64,000 nucleotides of DNA, from the NCBI RefSeq assembly GCF_017488845.2, contig NZ_CP083370.1:3879001-3943000 (forward strand), in the 5' to 3' direction. Shown in pieces: positions 38,150 to 46,860 of this stretch. The notes under the pieces were generated by a model. That model searched no databases. It saw nothing but the letters and a program-made list of their open reading frames with translations, and had not been told where the DNA came from. Both the position numbers and the translations under genes were made by a program. Numbering within the stretch: the stretch's first letter is position 1; each line of letters begins with the position of its first letter. This DNA comes from Ensifer canadensis. Lineage in GTDB: Bacteria; Pseudomonadota; Alphaproteobacteria; Rhizobiales; Rhizobiaceae.

Positions 38150-38605
38150 ATGACTGATGCTACCGTCTCGACCTCCCGTCCCCGTGCAATCCTCCCGGCA
38201 CTGGAAAAGATCTATCTGCCGCTTGATACCTTTGCCGAAACGCTGCTGCGCGTTCTGTGCGGCGTCCTGCTCGTAACCCACGGTTACGGCAAGATCATCA
38301 ATCCCTTCGGGGCTGTCGGCATGGTCGAAAGCCTCGGCTTCTACCCCGGCGTCTTCTGGTCGCCGCTGCTGGCCGCCACAGAATTCTTCGGCGGCATCCT
38401 GATCGCGATCGGCCTTCTCACCCGTCCGGCCTCGGTTGCCGCGATGATCGTGCTGCTCGTCACTGTCTACTTCCATGGCGTTGTGCAGGACCAGGGCCTC
38501 GGTGGCGCCGAAAAGTCCATTCTCTGGGCAGCGATCCTGTTCTTCTTCGCCGTTCGCGGCGCCAACAGCCAGTCCGTCGACGCCAAGCTCGGCAAGCAGT
38601 TCTGA
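38150..38605 (+). CDS. DoxX family membrane protein
   Basis: A 151-residue inner-membrane protein with four predicted helices. Family features are LLRVLCGVLLVTHGYGKI, ATEFFGGILIAIGLLTRPAS and EKSILWAAILFFFAVRG. DoxX-like proteins are linked to thiol or quinone redox balance, but biochemical roles vary. ATG 38150 follows CCAAGAGGACCTACCC. Monocistronic by layout. Confidence 0.9.
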   Translation: MTDATVSTSRPRAILPALEKIYLPLDTFAETLLRVLCGVLLVTHGYGKIINPFGAVGMVESLGFYPGVFWSPLLAATEFFGGILIAIGLLTRPASVAAMIVLLVTVYFHGVVQDQGLGGAEKSILWAAILFFFAVRGANSQSVDAKLGKQF

Positions 38606-38686
38606 TCGACCTTCGGGCAAGAGTTGATTGAAAAGCGGGGAGGGCGGTCTGACGACCGGCCTCCTCGACGCGTTTCGGGGGTGCGC

Positions 38687-39094
38687 TCAGGCCCGCTCGG
38701 CCGGTGTAACGTTGCGGATGGTCATCCGGTGGACCTTGCCGGAGCGGTCGTGCCAATCGATCGACTGGCCGACGGACAGGCCGATGAGTGCTGCGCCGAT
38801 CGGCGTCAGCACCGAAATACGCCCAGCCTCGATATCGGCCTCGCCGGGATAGACGAGCGTCACCTGCTTGGCAAAACCATTGTCGGCGTCGAAGGCGACG
38901 GTGGATCCCATCTGGACGCTGTCGGCCGGCAGCTTGCCAGGGGTGGTCACCCGCGCCCGTTCGAGTTCGGACAGAAGCGCCTCGGCGACCTCGGGGATGC
39001 GGTCGAGAGCGGAGGAGGCAAGCGCCGTCAGACGCTTGTGGTCCTCGGCATTGATGATGATCGCGGGAAGTTTGTTACGGGCGGTGGTCGCCAT
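38687..39094 (-). CDS. Rnk-like GreA/GreB-family regulator
   Basis: A 135-residue protein matching the regulator of nucleoside diphosphate kinase. A short helical N-terminal part (INAEDHKRLTALASSALD) precedes a GreA/GreB C-terminal FKBP-like domain (VQMGSTVAFDADNG, VTLVYPGEADIEAGRISVLT, PIGAALIGLSVGQSIDWHDR). It lacks the long GreA coiled coil but may bind the RNA polymerase secondary channel. ATG 39094 is preferred over extensions to 39139. Confidence 0.88.
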   Translation of the reverse strand: MATTARNKLPAIIINAEDHKRLTALASSALDRIPEVAEALLSELERARVTTPGKLPADSVQMGSTVAFDADNGFAKQVTLVYPGEADIEAGRISVLTPIGAALIGLSVGQSIDWHDRSGKVHRMTIRNVTPAERA

Positions 39095-39456
39095 GATGAT
39101 AACCTGACGTTCTTGTCGACGGGCCATGGGCGCCGTCATTGCTGATTCTTTCTGGAAAAACGCGGCGCTCGGATCGTGGCATGGGAACGGAGGTTCTCAT
39201 TTGCCGACGCGAAAGGCTCCCCTGACCCGGAGAGCGCAAGCATCCGGGCTGGGGTCAGGTTCCTGCGATCGGGCACACCCGGAAGCAGCGAAGGGAAGAA
39301 ATCGCGAGCATCATGATATCAGGAAAGTCGGAAAGTTTGGCACGGAAGTCAAGGCCCGGCTGCGTTGGTCAATGAGCACCATGCCGGTTCTCTCCTCTTG
39401 AACCGGGGCGCATGTCGTGATCAATCTTCCGCCCATACGGCAAAGGGAAGGTGATG
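39095..39456. other. 362 bp region with no supported gene
   Basis: The stretch holds the divergent promoters of the Rnk-like and amidotransferase genes. An imperfect inverted repeat, cctgaccc/gggtcagg (39221-39228 and 39252-39259), is the only structure noted. Confidence 0.35.
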
Positions 39457-40212
39457 ATGCGGGTACTGGTGGTGGAAAACATGGCGAAGACGGAGCTCGG
39501 CCAGGTCGGCACGGCGCTTCGCGAGGTCAAGGCCGAAATCGAGGTTCGCCGTGCCTATGCCGGCGACCCGGTGCCGACTGAACCCGATGGCTTCGATGCG
39601 CTGGTCGTGCTCGGCGGCGAGCAGAGTGCGCTCGACGACGAGGCTTTCCCCTATCTCCCGCAACTGGCAGCTCTGATGCGCCGTTTCGGCGACAGCGAGC
39701 GTTCCGTGCTCGGCATCTGCCTCGGCAGCCAGCTTTTGGCGCGTGCCTATGGTGCGAAGAACCTGTTGGGCGAAGCCAAAGAATTCGGCTGGCACGATGT
39801 GCGGGTGCGTGCCGAGGGGCAGAGCGATCCGGTGCTGGCAAGCGTCGGCGAAAGCTTTCCGATCTTCCAATGGCATGGCGATACCTTCACGCTGCCGGAA
39901 GGGGCGGTGCACCTTGCCGAAAACGATGTCACCCGGCATCAGGCGTTTCGCATCGGCCGTGCCGCCTATGGCACGCAATTCCACTTCGAGGCCGACACCG
40001 ATCTCGTCGAGGATTGGAACCGCTCGTTCCCGCAGACGATCAATCGGCTCGACCCCAACTGGTTGGCAGAGTACCCTGCCCATGCCCGGCATCATGGCGA
40101 AAAGGCCAATGCCGCCGGTCTCGCTTTGGCGCGCGCCTGGGTCGCCACCATCAGGCGTGGCGATGCTATTGCCGCAGCGTCGGGCGACGAGGTGCTGGAG
40201 GAGGCCTGCTGA
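39457..40212 (+). CDS. Class I glutamine amidotransferase domain protein
   Basis: A stand-alone 251-residue type 1 glutamine amidotransferase, related to the GMP synthase GATase domain. The nucleophile is Cys88 in SVLGICLGSQLLARAYG; the partner His and Glu occur in YGTQFHFEAD. The substrate-side GGEQSALDDEAFP loop is typical of this subgroup. Three starts (GTG 39451, ATG 39454, ATG 39457) lie in a row; ATG 39457, five bases after AGGGAAGG, is preferred. The stop overlaps the next start (TGATG), so the pair is coupled. Confidence 0.85.
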   Translation: MRVLVVENMAKTELGQVGTALREVKAEIEVRRAYAGDPVPTEPDGFDALVVLGGEQSALDDEAFPYLPQLAALMRRFGDSERSVLGICLGSQLLARAYGAKNLLGEAKEFGWHDVRVRAEGQSDPVLASVGESFPIFQWHGDTFTLPEGAVHLAENDVTRHQAFRIGRAAYGTQFHFEADTDLVEDWNRSFPQTINRLDPNWLAEYPAHARHHGEKANAAGLALARAWVATIRRGDAIAAASGDEVLEEAC

Positions 40213-40691
40213 TGGATAAAACCATTGCTGGCGGCTGCTTCTGCGGACGCATCCGCTATCGGCTGAAACGGCGGCCGATGTTCGTCAACTGCTGCCATTG
40301 CACCGATTGCCAGCGACAGGTCGGAAGCGCCTTCGTTGTCAATGGCGTTATCGAGCGTGAGAACATCGAGCTGACGGCAGGCGAACCCATCGTCGTGACG
40401 CTGCCGACCGAGAGTGGCCGGCCGCACGATGTCTATCGCTGCGGTGAATGCCAGACGGCGCTCTGGAGCGATTACGGCCGTCGCGGCTGGCTCGCCTTCC
40501 TGCGCATTGCAAGCCTCGATCGGCCTTCGGATTTCCCGCCGGATGCCCATATCTTCACGCGCTCGAAGGTCTCCTGGCTATCGCTTCAAGGCGGCGCCCC
40601 GGTCTTCGACATCTATTACGACATGGCGGCACTGTGGCCGGCGGAAAGCCTGGCGCGGCGTCAAGCGGCCGAGGCAAGGGCAAAACCGTGA
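40212..40691 (+). CDS. GFA (glutathione-dependent formaldehyde-activating) family protein
   Basis: A 159-residue zinc-binding Mss4-like fold protein. The metal ligands are in GGCFCGRIRY, NCCHCTDCQRQVGSAF and YRCGECQTALWSDYG. GFA enzymes bind S-hydroxymethylglutathione, but most relatives have other or unknown substrates. It overlaps both neighbours (TGATG upstream, GTGA downstream), the middle of an operon of amidotransferase, GFA and acetyltransferase genes. Confidence 0.88.
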   Translation: MDKTIAGGCFCGRIRYRLKRRPMFVNCCHCTDCQRQVGSAFVVNGVIERENIELTAGEPIVVTLPTESGRPHDVYRCGECQTALWSDYGRRGWLAFLRIASLDRPSDFPPDAHIFTRSKVSWLSLQGGAPVFDIYYDMAALWPAESLARRQAAEARAKP

Positions 40692-41251
40692 GCGCCAGCG
40701 AGCGCGGCAAGATGGCGGCGGGCGATTGGTACTGCTGCCTCGACCCGGAACTCGAGCGGCTGCGTCAGCGCGCGCGTGACGCGGTGCACCAGCACAACAC
40801 CATGGCACCCGATGCGCGTGGGTCGATGGCGCCGGCGCTTCGGGCGCTGTTCGCGAGCGTTGCCGATGATGTTCTCATCGAAGCGCCGTTTCATTGCTCC
40901 TATGGCATCAACATTTCGCTTGGCCCCCGCGTCTATCTCAATGCCGGCTGCACCATGCTGGACAGCGGCCGCATTTTGATCGGCGAAGGTTCGATGCTAG
41001 GCCCGGGCGTGCAGATCTATTGCGCCGAGCATCACAAGGACGTGCCGCTCAGGAGCCGTGGCATCGAGATCGCAAGGACGGTCGAGATCGGCAAGGACGT
41101 GTGGATCGGCGGCGGCGCCATTCTCGGTGGCGTGACGATCGGCGATGGCGCCATCGTCGGGGCCGGCTCCGTCGTCACGAGAGACGTGGCGGCGGGCGCG
41201 ACGGTTGTCGGCAACCCGGCGCGGCCTCTGCCGCAATCCGGCAAGTTGTAG
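40688..41251 (+). CDS. Maltose/galactoside O-acetyltransferase-like hexapeptide transferase
   Basis: A 187-residue left-handed beta-helix acetyltransferase of the Maa/LacA/NodL group. The N-terminal Mac domain (GDWYCCLDPELERLRQRARD) precedes hexapeptide repeats with the catalytic His in YCAEHHKDVPLRSRG, then GKDVWIGGGAILGGVTIGDG and VVTRDVAAGATVVGNPARPL. The start is GTG 40688, overlapping the GFA stop (GTGA); ATG 40712 is an alternative. Acceptor is unknown; NodL-like sugar acetylation is possible in rhizobia, but there is no nod context here. Confidence 0.87.
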   Translation: MSASERGKMAAGDWYCCLDPELERLRQRARDAVHQHNTMAPDARGSMAPALRALFASVADDVLIEAPFHCSYGINISLGPRVYLNAGCTMLDSGRILIGEGSMLGPGVQIYCAEHHKDVPLRSRGIEIARTVEIGKDVWIGGGAILGGVTIGDGAIVGAGSVVTRDVAAGATVVGNPARPLPQSGKL

Positions 41252-41270
41252 TTCAAAAGAGAGGTTTTTG

Positions 41271-41783
41271 ATGGTCGACCAGATGACAACAATCAAGGTG
41301 CGTCCGACAACGCCTGCCGACGTGCCGGCGCTCTGCGCCTTCCTCAACGAGATCATCCGGATCGGCGGCACGACTGCCAATGAGACGCCGTTCACACTCG
41401 AAAGTTTTACCGCGCACTACCTCGCCGGCCCGGGCTTCGTCAGCTGCTTCGTTGCCGAAGATGTCGACGGCCGCCCTTGCGCGTTCCAGGCACTGGAACG
41501 CTACGACGGATTGCCGGAAGGCTGGGCCGATATCGGCACGTTCTCCCGCCCTGATGCCAAGGTGCGCGGCGCCGGCTCGGCGCTCTTTGCGGCCACGAGG
41601 GACAATGCCCGTGCGCTGGGCCTCACCGCGATCAACGCCACCATCCGCGCCGACAACACGGGCGGCCTTGCTTATTACGGCAAGATGGGTTTCGTCGATT
41701 ACAAGGTGGACAAGGCGGTGCCGCTCAAGAGCGGCCTTCCGGTGGATCGCATCTCGAAGCGGTATCTGCTCACTGAGAGCTGA
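41271..41783 (+). CDS. GNAT family N-acetyltransferase
   Basis: A 170-residue acetyltransferase with the GNAT core: IKVRPTTPADVPALCAFLNE at the start, the acetyl-CoA loop near AKVRGAGSALFAATRDNAR and a final GGLAYYGKMGFVDYKVDK. It resembles the phosphinothricin/amino acid acetyltransferase side of the family; substrate is not predictable. ATG 41271 lies six bases after AAGAGAGG and 19 bases after the preceding stop, so it probably ends that operon. Confidence 0.87.
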   Translation: MVDQMTTIKVRPTTPADVPALCAFLNEIIRIGGTTANETPFTLESFTAHYLAGPGFVSCFVAEDVDGRPCAFQALERYDGLPEGWADIGTFSRPDAKVRGAGSALFAATRDNARALGLTAINATIRADNTGGLAYYGKMGFVDYKVDKAVPLKSGLPVDRISKRYLLTES

Positions 41784-41806
41784 AGACGGCTGGTGGTCGG
41801 TGGTGG

Positions 41807-41825
41807 CCTCGGGTCAAGCCCGAGG
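41807..41825. repeat. CCTCGGG palindromic hairpin repeat, copy 1
   Basis: The palindrome cctcgggtcaagcccgagg is followed by atgac. It is one of three related hairpins in this 370 base gene-free interval (41784-42153). Confidence 0.7.
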
Positions 41826-41930
41826 ATGACGGCGGTCGGGTGTGAGGCTGAACAGAAATCAGCTCTGCTTTGCAGCCTCCCCGTGGGCGACTGCCCCGAG
41901 ATCCGTTGCTGGCCAGGACCACCTCCCACT

Positions 41931-41959
41931 GTCATCCTCGGGCTTGACCCGAGGATCCA
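41931..41959. repeat. CCTCGGG palindromic hairpin repeat, copy 2
   Basis: The hairpin cctcgggcttgacccgagg is flanked by gtcat and atcca, in inverse orientation to copy 1. Confidence 0.7.
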
Positions 41960-42043
41960 TGGACGAGCTCTGCCCCGCTGCCGGGCCATGCTGACATCTT
42001 CACGAACTGCAAAGAGGCGATCGTTATTTCGAGATTTTGCAGG

Positions 42044-42070
42044 TGGATCCTCGGCTCAAGTCCGAGGACG
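42044..42070. repeat. CCTCGGG palindromic hairpin repeat, copy 3 (diverged)
   Basis: The hairpin cctcggctcaagtccgagg is flanked by tggat and acgg. The remaining parts of the interval show no coding frame. Confidence 0.6.
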
Positions 42071-42153
42071 GAGACGCCGTCAGCGAACGTCTGCAAGCAA
42101 GGGCGTGGCGTCAGGCTCTCCCCTTCGCCACGCACGTCATTGGTGTCTGACGC

Positions 42154-43980
42154 TTATTCGTCGCCCATCTTGAGCGCGGCGATGAAGGCTTCCTGCGGGA
42201 TCTCCACCTTGCCGAACTGGCGCATGCGCTTCTTGCCGGCCTTCTGTTTTTCCAGAAGCTTGCGCTTGCGGGTGGCGTCGCCGCCGTAGCACTTCGCCGT
42301 CACGTCCTTGCGGAGCGCCGAGATGGTCTCGCGGGCAATGACGTTGCCGCCGATCGCCGCCTGGATCGGGATCTTGAACATGTGCTTCGGGATCAGCTCC
42401 TTGAGCTTCTCGCACATTTCGCGACCGCGCTTTTCGGCCGCCATCCGGTGCACCATCATCGACAGCGCGTCGACCGGCTCGCCGTTGACGAGGATCGACA
42501 TCTTCACAAGGTTGCCTTCCTTGTGGTCGGTGATCTGGTAGTCGAACGAGGCATAGCCCTTGGAGATCGACTTCAGGCGGTCGTAGAAGTCGAACACGAC
42601 TTCGTTGAGCGGCAGGTCGTAGGTCAGCATCGCGCGGGTGCCGACATAGGTCAGCTCGATCTGAATGCCGCGCCGGTCCTGGCAGAGCTTCAGAATGCCG
42701 CCGAGATAGTCGTCGGGCGTCAGGATCGTCGCGCGGATCCACGGCTCGTGGATCTCGGCGATCTTGACGACGTCGGGCATGTCGGCCGGGTTGTGCAGCT
42801 CGCGCTCCGAACCGTCGGTCATGAACAGCTTGTAGACGACCGAAGGCGCCGTCGCGATCAGGTCGAGGTCGAACTCGCGCTCCAGGCGCTCCTGGATGAT
42901 TTCAAGGTGCAGGAGCCCGAGGAAGCCGCAGCGGAAACCGAAGCCGAGCGCGGCCGACGATTCCATTTCGAACGAGAACGACGCGTCGTTGAGGCGCAGC
43001 TTGCCCATCGCCGAACGCAGGTCCTCGAAATCGGCGGCATCGACCGGGAACAGGCCGCAGAACACCACCGGCTGCGCCGGCTTGAAGCCCGGCAGGGCCT
43101 TGGCGGTCGGGCGCTTGTCCTCGGTGATGGTGTCGCCGACGCGGGTATCGGCCACTTCCTTGATCGAAGCGGTGATGAAACCGATCTCGCCCGGGCCGAG
43201 CGCGTCCATGGCCACCATCTTCGGCGTCAGCACGCCGACGCGTTCGATCGTGTACTTGGCGTCGGTGCCCATCATGCGGATGGTCATGCCCTTCTTCAGG
43301 GTGCCGTCGATGATACGCACGAGAACCATGACGCCGAGATAGGCGTCGTACCAGCTGTCGACCAGCAGCGCCTTCAGCGGTGCGGTATCGCCGCCCTCGC
43401 TCTTCGGCGCCGGCAGCTTGGTGACGATCGCTTCGAGAACATCGGGAATGCCGAGGCCCGTCTTGGCCGAGATCAGAACGGCTTCGGAGGCGTCGATGCC
43501 GATCACTTCCTCGATCTGTTCCTTGATCCGCTCCGGCTCGGCGGCGGGAAGGTCGATCTTGTTGAGCACGGTGACGAGCTCGTGATTGTTGTCGATCGCC
43601 TGGTAGACGTTGGCGAGCGTCTGGGCTTCCACCCCTTGGCTCGCATCGACGACCAGCAGCGAACCTTCGCAGGCCGACAGCGAACGCGAGACTTCATAGG
43701 CGAAGTCGACGTGGCCGGGCGTGTCGATGAGGTTCAGCACGTAGGTTTCGCCGTCATTGGCCTTGTAGTGCAGACGCACGGTCTGGGCCTTGATGGTGAT
43801 GCCGCGCTCGCGCTCGATATCCATGCTGTCGAGCACCTGCTCGGACATTTCCCGCTCGGCAAGGCCGCCCGTCGACTGGATCAGTCGGTCGGCCAGCGTC
43901 GATTTGCCGTGGTCGATATGGGCCACGATCGAGAAGTTACGGATATGCGACAGGGGCGTCTTGGAAGATGTTGTGCTCAT
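42154..43980 (-). CDS. lepA: Elongation factor 4 (LepA)
   Basis: Ribosome-bound GTPase that affects back-translocation or initiation, especially under stress. The 608 residues from ATG 43980 include G1 AHIDHGKST, the GITIKAQ switch, DTPGHVDF and NKIDLP, then domains II, III, V and the LepA-specific C-terminal domain with [20 protein letters not shown] (in part). ATG 43989 would add three residues. It is a single gene between a repeat-rich spacer and the MFS gene. Confidence 0.97.
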   Translation of the reverse strand: MSTTSSKTPLSHIRNFSIVAHIDHGKSTLADRLIQSTGGLAEREMSEQVLDSMDIERERGITIKAQTVRLHYKANDGETYVLNLIDTPGHVDFAYEVSRSLSACEGSLLVVDASQGVEAQTLANVYQAIDNNHELVTVLNKIDLPAAEPERIKEQIEEVIGIDASEAVLISAKTGLGIPDVLEAIVTKLPAPKSEGGDTAPLKALLVDSWYDAYLGVMVLVRIIDGTLKKGMTIRMMGTDAKYTIERVGVLTPKMVAMDALGPGEIGFITASIKEVADTRVGDTITEDKRPTAKALPGFKPAQPVVFCGLFPVDAADFEDLRSAMGKLRLNDASFSFEMESSAALGFGFRCGFLGLLHLEIIQERLEREFDLDLIATAPSVVYKLFMTDGSERELHNPADMPDVVKIAEIHEPWIRATILTPDDYLGGILKLCQDRRGIQIELTYVGTRAMLTYDLPLNEVVFDFYDRLKSISKGYASFDYQITDHKEGNLVKMSILVNGEPVDALSMMVHRMAAEKRGREMCEKLKELIPKHMFKIPIQAAIGGNVIARETISALRKDVTAKCYGGDATRKRKLLEKQKAGKKRMRQFGKVEIPQEAFIAALKMGDE

Positions 43981-44061
43981 GGGCCGCATATAGCAGTGCC
44001 TTCAAGCCGCGCAAAGCGGGAAATGAAGGCTTCGTTCACTATAAATGAGGGGCTGCGGCGG

Positions 44062-45303
44062 CTATTCGGTTCTGGCATCCGCGTCGATCAGCGCGCCGGC
44101 ATTCGGCACCTGCGCGCTCTTCAGTTCGAAGGTCTCGCGCTCGCCGGCGGGTACCTCGTCGCGTTTCCTGAGGCGTATCAGCACGAACAGCGCATAGAGC
44201 GCCGCAACGACCATCGCCGCATAGATGAAAGTACGCGGCCCGAACACCGGCGTCAGCAGCGTGACGAGCATCGGCACCAGGGTTGCCGCCGCCGACCAGG
44301 CGACCAGCATGGTGCTGGCGAGCGGCACGAAATCCGCCGGATCAGTGCGGTCGTTGGCATGTGCGTTGGCGATGGAATAGACGGTCTCGACCGCACCGGC
44401 GAACAGCGCGAAGACCACCATCAGCATGAGAAGATTGCTGAAGGTCGCCGAGAGCGCGAAGAAGCCGGCGGTAACGATCAGCAGGCAGGTGGCGATCAGC
44501 ACCAGCCGGCGGTCGATCCGGTCTGATAGCGTGCCCATCGGATACTGGATGGCGATCAGCCCGAGCTGCATCACGAACATCAGGTTGGCAACGTCGCCCT
44601 GGCTCACCTGATTGGCGGCCGCATAGATCGGCGTGAAGCCCTGTACCACCATCGAAAGACCGCCAGCGGCAAGCACGCCGATGAAGGCGACAGGTGAGCT
44701 GCGCCAGACCATCGGGATATCGATGCTGACCTTGGCCGGCGCCGGCGGTGTGGGCAGGCGCGTCAGGCCGATCGGCAGGATGGCAAGTGCCGTGAAGAAG
44801 ATGGTGATGAGCGGCGGCAGGTTACCGTCGACGGGGATCTGTCCGAACAGCCAGGCGCCGGTGCCAAGCCCGATCACGTAGGCCATGTAGAACATCGCCA
44901 TCGCCCTGCCGCGCCAGTGGTTGTCGCTCGCATGATTGAGCCAGCTCTGACTGATGATGAAATTGGTGTTTCCGGCAGCACCGTAAAGGCCGCGGGCGAG
45001 CACCCAGAGGATCGGGTGCATGCCGAGACTGATCGTCAGCGCCGAAAGGATGACCAGCGCCATCGAGCAGGAAAACGCCCGGGCATGGCCGACGCGGCGG
45101 ATCATCGGTCCGGCGATCACGCAGCCGACAAGCCCGCCGAAGGCAATCATGGTGACGGCGGCGCCCGGCACCCAGTCCGGCGCATCGGACCGGGTCAGCA
45201 CGAAAGGCACATAGGCGAGCATCATGCCGTTGCCGATCGCCACAGCCGTCATCGACATGACGATGCTGGCAATCGACGTCAGCGAGGAGGGTTGCTTGTC
45301 CAT
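44062..45303 (-). CDS. MFS transporter, 12 helices
   Basis: A 413-residue major facilitator with about twelve predicted helices. It shows the helix 2-3 loop motif (CVIAGPMIRRVGHARAF), a SQSWLNHASDNHWRGRAMA segment after helix 4, and the second-half loop PMGTLSDRIDRRLVL. It resembles the YcaD/UMF-like group. Substrate unknown. The divergent XRE regulator at 45512 may control it, as the shared 208 base region contains an operator-like palindrome. Confidence 0.87.
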   Translation of the reverse strand: MDKQPSSLTSIASIVMSMTAVAIGNGMMLAYVPFVLTRSDAPDWVPGAAVTMIAFGGLVGCVIAGPMIRRVGHARAFSCSMALVILSALTISLGMHPILWVLARGLYGAAGNTNFIISQSWLNHASDNHWRGRAMAMFYMAYVIGLGTGAWLFGQIPVDGNLPPLITIFFTALAILPIGLTRLPTPPAPAKVSIDIPMVWRSSPVAFIGVLAAGGLSMVVQGFTPIYAAANQVSQGDVANLMFVMQLGLIAIQYPMGTLSDRIDRRLVLIATCLLIVTAGFFALSATFSNLLMLMVVFALFAGAVETVYSIANAHANDRTDPADFVPLASTMLVAWSAAATLVPMLVTLLTPVFGPRTFIYAAMVVAALYALFVLIRLRKRDEVPAGERETFELKSAQVPNAGALIDADARTE

Positions 45304-45476
45304 GTCGTGCCGGTCCGTTTCATCAGCCGTGACGGCCTGTTTCGTGAGGTCGTGCTAAATTATTGAGCGGGAACGTTTTTTCGCTCAGGATGCCCGTTGC
45401 GGACCTTAGCCGAAAGCGCGTTGTCGCAATGTCGCCAAAGCGGCATTGTCAGCCTTTATTTTCAGTTCCCGAGGTC

Positions 45477-45507
45477 TTGACTCTATTATATGAGAAATGT
45501 AATCTCA
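45477..45507 (+). promoter_or_regulatory. Promoter and operator of the XRE/cupin regulator
   Basis: A -35 TTGACT (45477-45482), 17 base spacer and -10 TAATCT (45500-45505) end six bases before the ATG, placing the start of transcription at or next to the start codon. TGAGA-N7-TCTCA (45491-45507) spans the -10, fitting repression by the encoded regulator. No ribosome site is present. Confidence 0.55.
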
Positions 45508-45511
45508 AATA

Positions 45512-46090
45512 ATGGAAATCACCGGCGACCCACTCGAACAAGCCATCGGCGAACGCGTCCGTTCGCTGAGGGCCGAGCAGAACCTGACACTTGACGATCT
45601 GGCGACGCGGTCCGGCGTCAGCCGGGCCATGATCTCGCGCATCGAGCGCGGCGAGGTGAGCCCGACGGCGCAACTGCTCGCCAAGCTTTGCAGCGCCCTC
45701 TCGACTACGCTGTCGGCGCTCTTTGCCTTTGACGGCCAGCAGGCTTCGCCGGTTGCACGGCGCGCCGATCAAAGACTTTGGCGGGATCCGGAATCCGGCT
45801 ATCTGCGCCGCTCGGTCTCGCCTGATGGTGTCGGCTCGCCGGTCGATATCGTCGAGGTCGAGTTCCCGCCGGGCGCGCGCGTCGTCTTCGAACGCCAACC
45901 GGCCGATCGGGGCATTACGCAGCACCTCTGGCTTTTCTCCGGCCGGCTCGAACTGACCATGGAATCCGGGTCGCATGTGCTTGAAGCCGGCGACTGCCTG
46001 TTCATGGGGATCGAGCAGGGCCACGTCTTTCACAATCCCCATGATGAGCCGGCTCACTATGCCGTCGTCCTTTGCCGAACCAGGGTTTGA
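45512..46090 (+). CDS. XRE family transcriptional regulator with cupin domain
   Basis: A 192-residue regulator. The N-terminal helix-turn-helix covers about residues 12-66 (LTLDDLATRSGVSRAMISRIERGEVSPTAQLL, given here as the recognition region), and the C-terminal double-stranded beta-helix cupin (about 105-190, ending HNPHDEPAHYAVVLC) would sense a small ligand. It is followed at once by a GNAT gene (2 base gap), and an MFS transporter is divergent, a common arrangement for metabolite response. ATG 45512 has no ribosome site and may be leaderless. Confidence 0.9.
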   Translation: MEITGDPLEQAIGERVRSLRAEQNLTLDDLATRSGVSRAMISRIERGEVSPTAQLLAKLCSALSTTLSALFAFDGQQASPVARRADQRLWRDPESGYLRRSVSPDGVGSPVDIVEVEFPPGARVVFERQPADRGITQHLWLFSGRLELTMESGSHVLEAGDCLFMGIEQGHVFHNPHDEPAHYAVVLCRTRV

Positions 46091-46092
46091 CC

Positions 46093-46620
46093 ATGCCTGA
46101 CATCACGATCCGCCTGCTCAACGAAGCCGAAACCCGTTCCGCCATGCCGGCGCTTGCCGAGGTGCTCTCCGATTGCGTCGAGGGCGGCGCATCCGTCGGT
46201 TTCATGCAGCCCTATCCGCCGGAGGCGGCGTTGCCCTACTGGGATGGCGTCGCCAATGCGGTTGCCGCCGATGAAACGCTGCTGATAGTTGCCGAAGACG
46301 AGGGGCGGATCGTCGGCACGGTCCAGGTCGGCGTGGCGCAGATGCCCAACCAGCCGCATCGCGGCGATCTGAAGAAGCTGCTCGTCCATCGCGCCGCCCG
46401 CGGCAAGGGCGTCGCCCGGCTGCTGATGCAGGCCGTCGAACGGGAGGCGGCGGCACGCGGCAAGGTGCTGCTTGTGCTCGACACGGCAACCGGCAGCGAG
46501 GCGGAGGCGATCTATCCACGCCTTGGATGGGAACGCGTCGGCGTCATTCCCGATTACGCCATGTGGCCGGAGGGCGGCCTGTGCGCCACGACGCTTTTCT
46601 ACAAGCGCATCGCGGCGTAG
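46093..46620 (+). CDS. GNAT family N-acetyltransferase, operon partner of the XRE regulator
   Basis: A 175-residue acetyltransferase with the CoA-binding segment LLVHRAARGKGVARLLMQAVE and the GWERVGVIPDYAMWPEGG end pattern. It starts 2 bases after the regulator stop and is probably translated with it. Substrate unknown; coupling with a cupin regulator suggests a role in dealing with an amine or a toxic compound. Confidence 0.87.
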   Translation: MPDITIRLLNEAETRSAMPALAEVLSDCVEGGASVGFMQPYPPEAALPYWDGVANAVAADETLLIVAEDEGRIVGTVQVGVAQMPNQPHRGDLKKLLVHRAARGKGVARLLMQAVEREAAARGKVLLVLDTATGSEAEAIYPRLGWERVGVIPDYAMWPEGGLCATTLFYKRIAA

Positions 46621-46662
46621 GGGGATCGCCGCTCCCTCGGATGCCCCTCCTTCAGTGTCGCT

Positions 46663-46776
46663 GCCCCTCACCCCAGCCCTCTCCCCGCTTGCGGGGAGAG
46701 GGGGGACTGGAGTTTGCCGCGCGTCTCCTTCGCCTCGCTTGCGGGGAGAAGGTGGCCGGCAGGCCGGATGAGGGGC
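46663..46776. repeat. 114 bp repeat with GCCCCTCA/TGAGGGGC ends
   Basis: The ends form an inverted pair, with internal hairpins ctctccccgcttgcggggagag and cgcttgcggggagaagg. Intergenic repeats of this type (cctcaccccagccctctccccg) are widespread in Rhizobiales. It lies between two plus-strand genes. Confidence 0.65.
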
Positions 46777-46860
46777 GCCCGCTGAGGTAGCCAACGGCCC
46801 GAACCCTGCGCTAGCTTGCCGACGCTTCGCTCGCTTCACGAACTCAACCGGGACATTGCC

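Noticed and set aside
39221..39259. Inverted repeat cctgaccc/gggtcagg as an operator
   Set aside because: Short arms 23 bases apart in GC-rich sequence, not near a recognisable promoter; mentioned only in the interval description.
42382..44526. A 714-codon open frame on the plus strand opposite lepA and the MFS gene
   Set aside because: Shadow of lepA; the His/Arg/Asp-rich peptide has no domain features.
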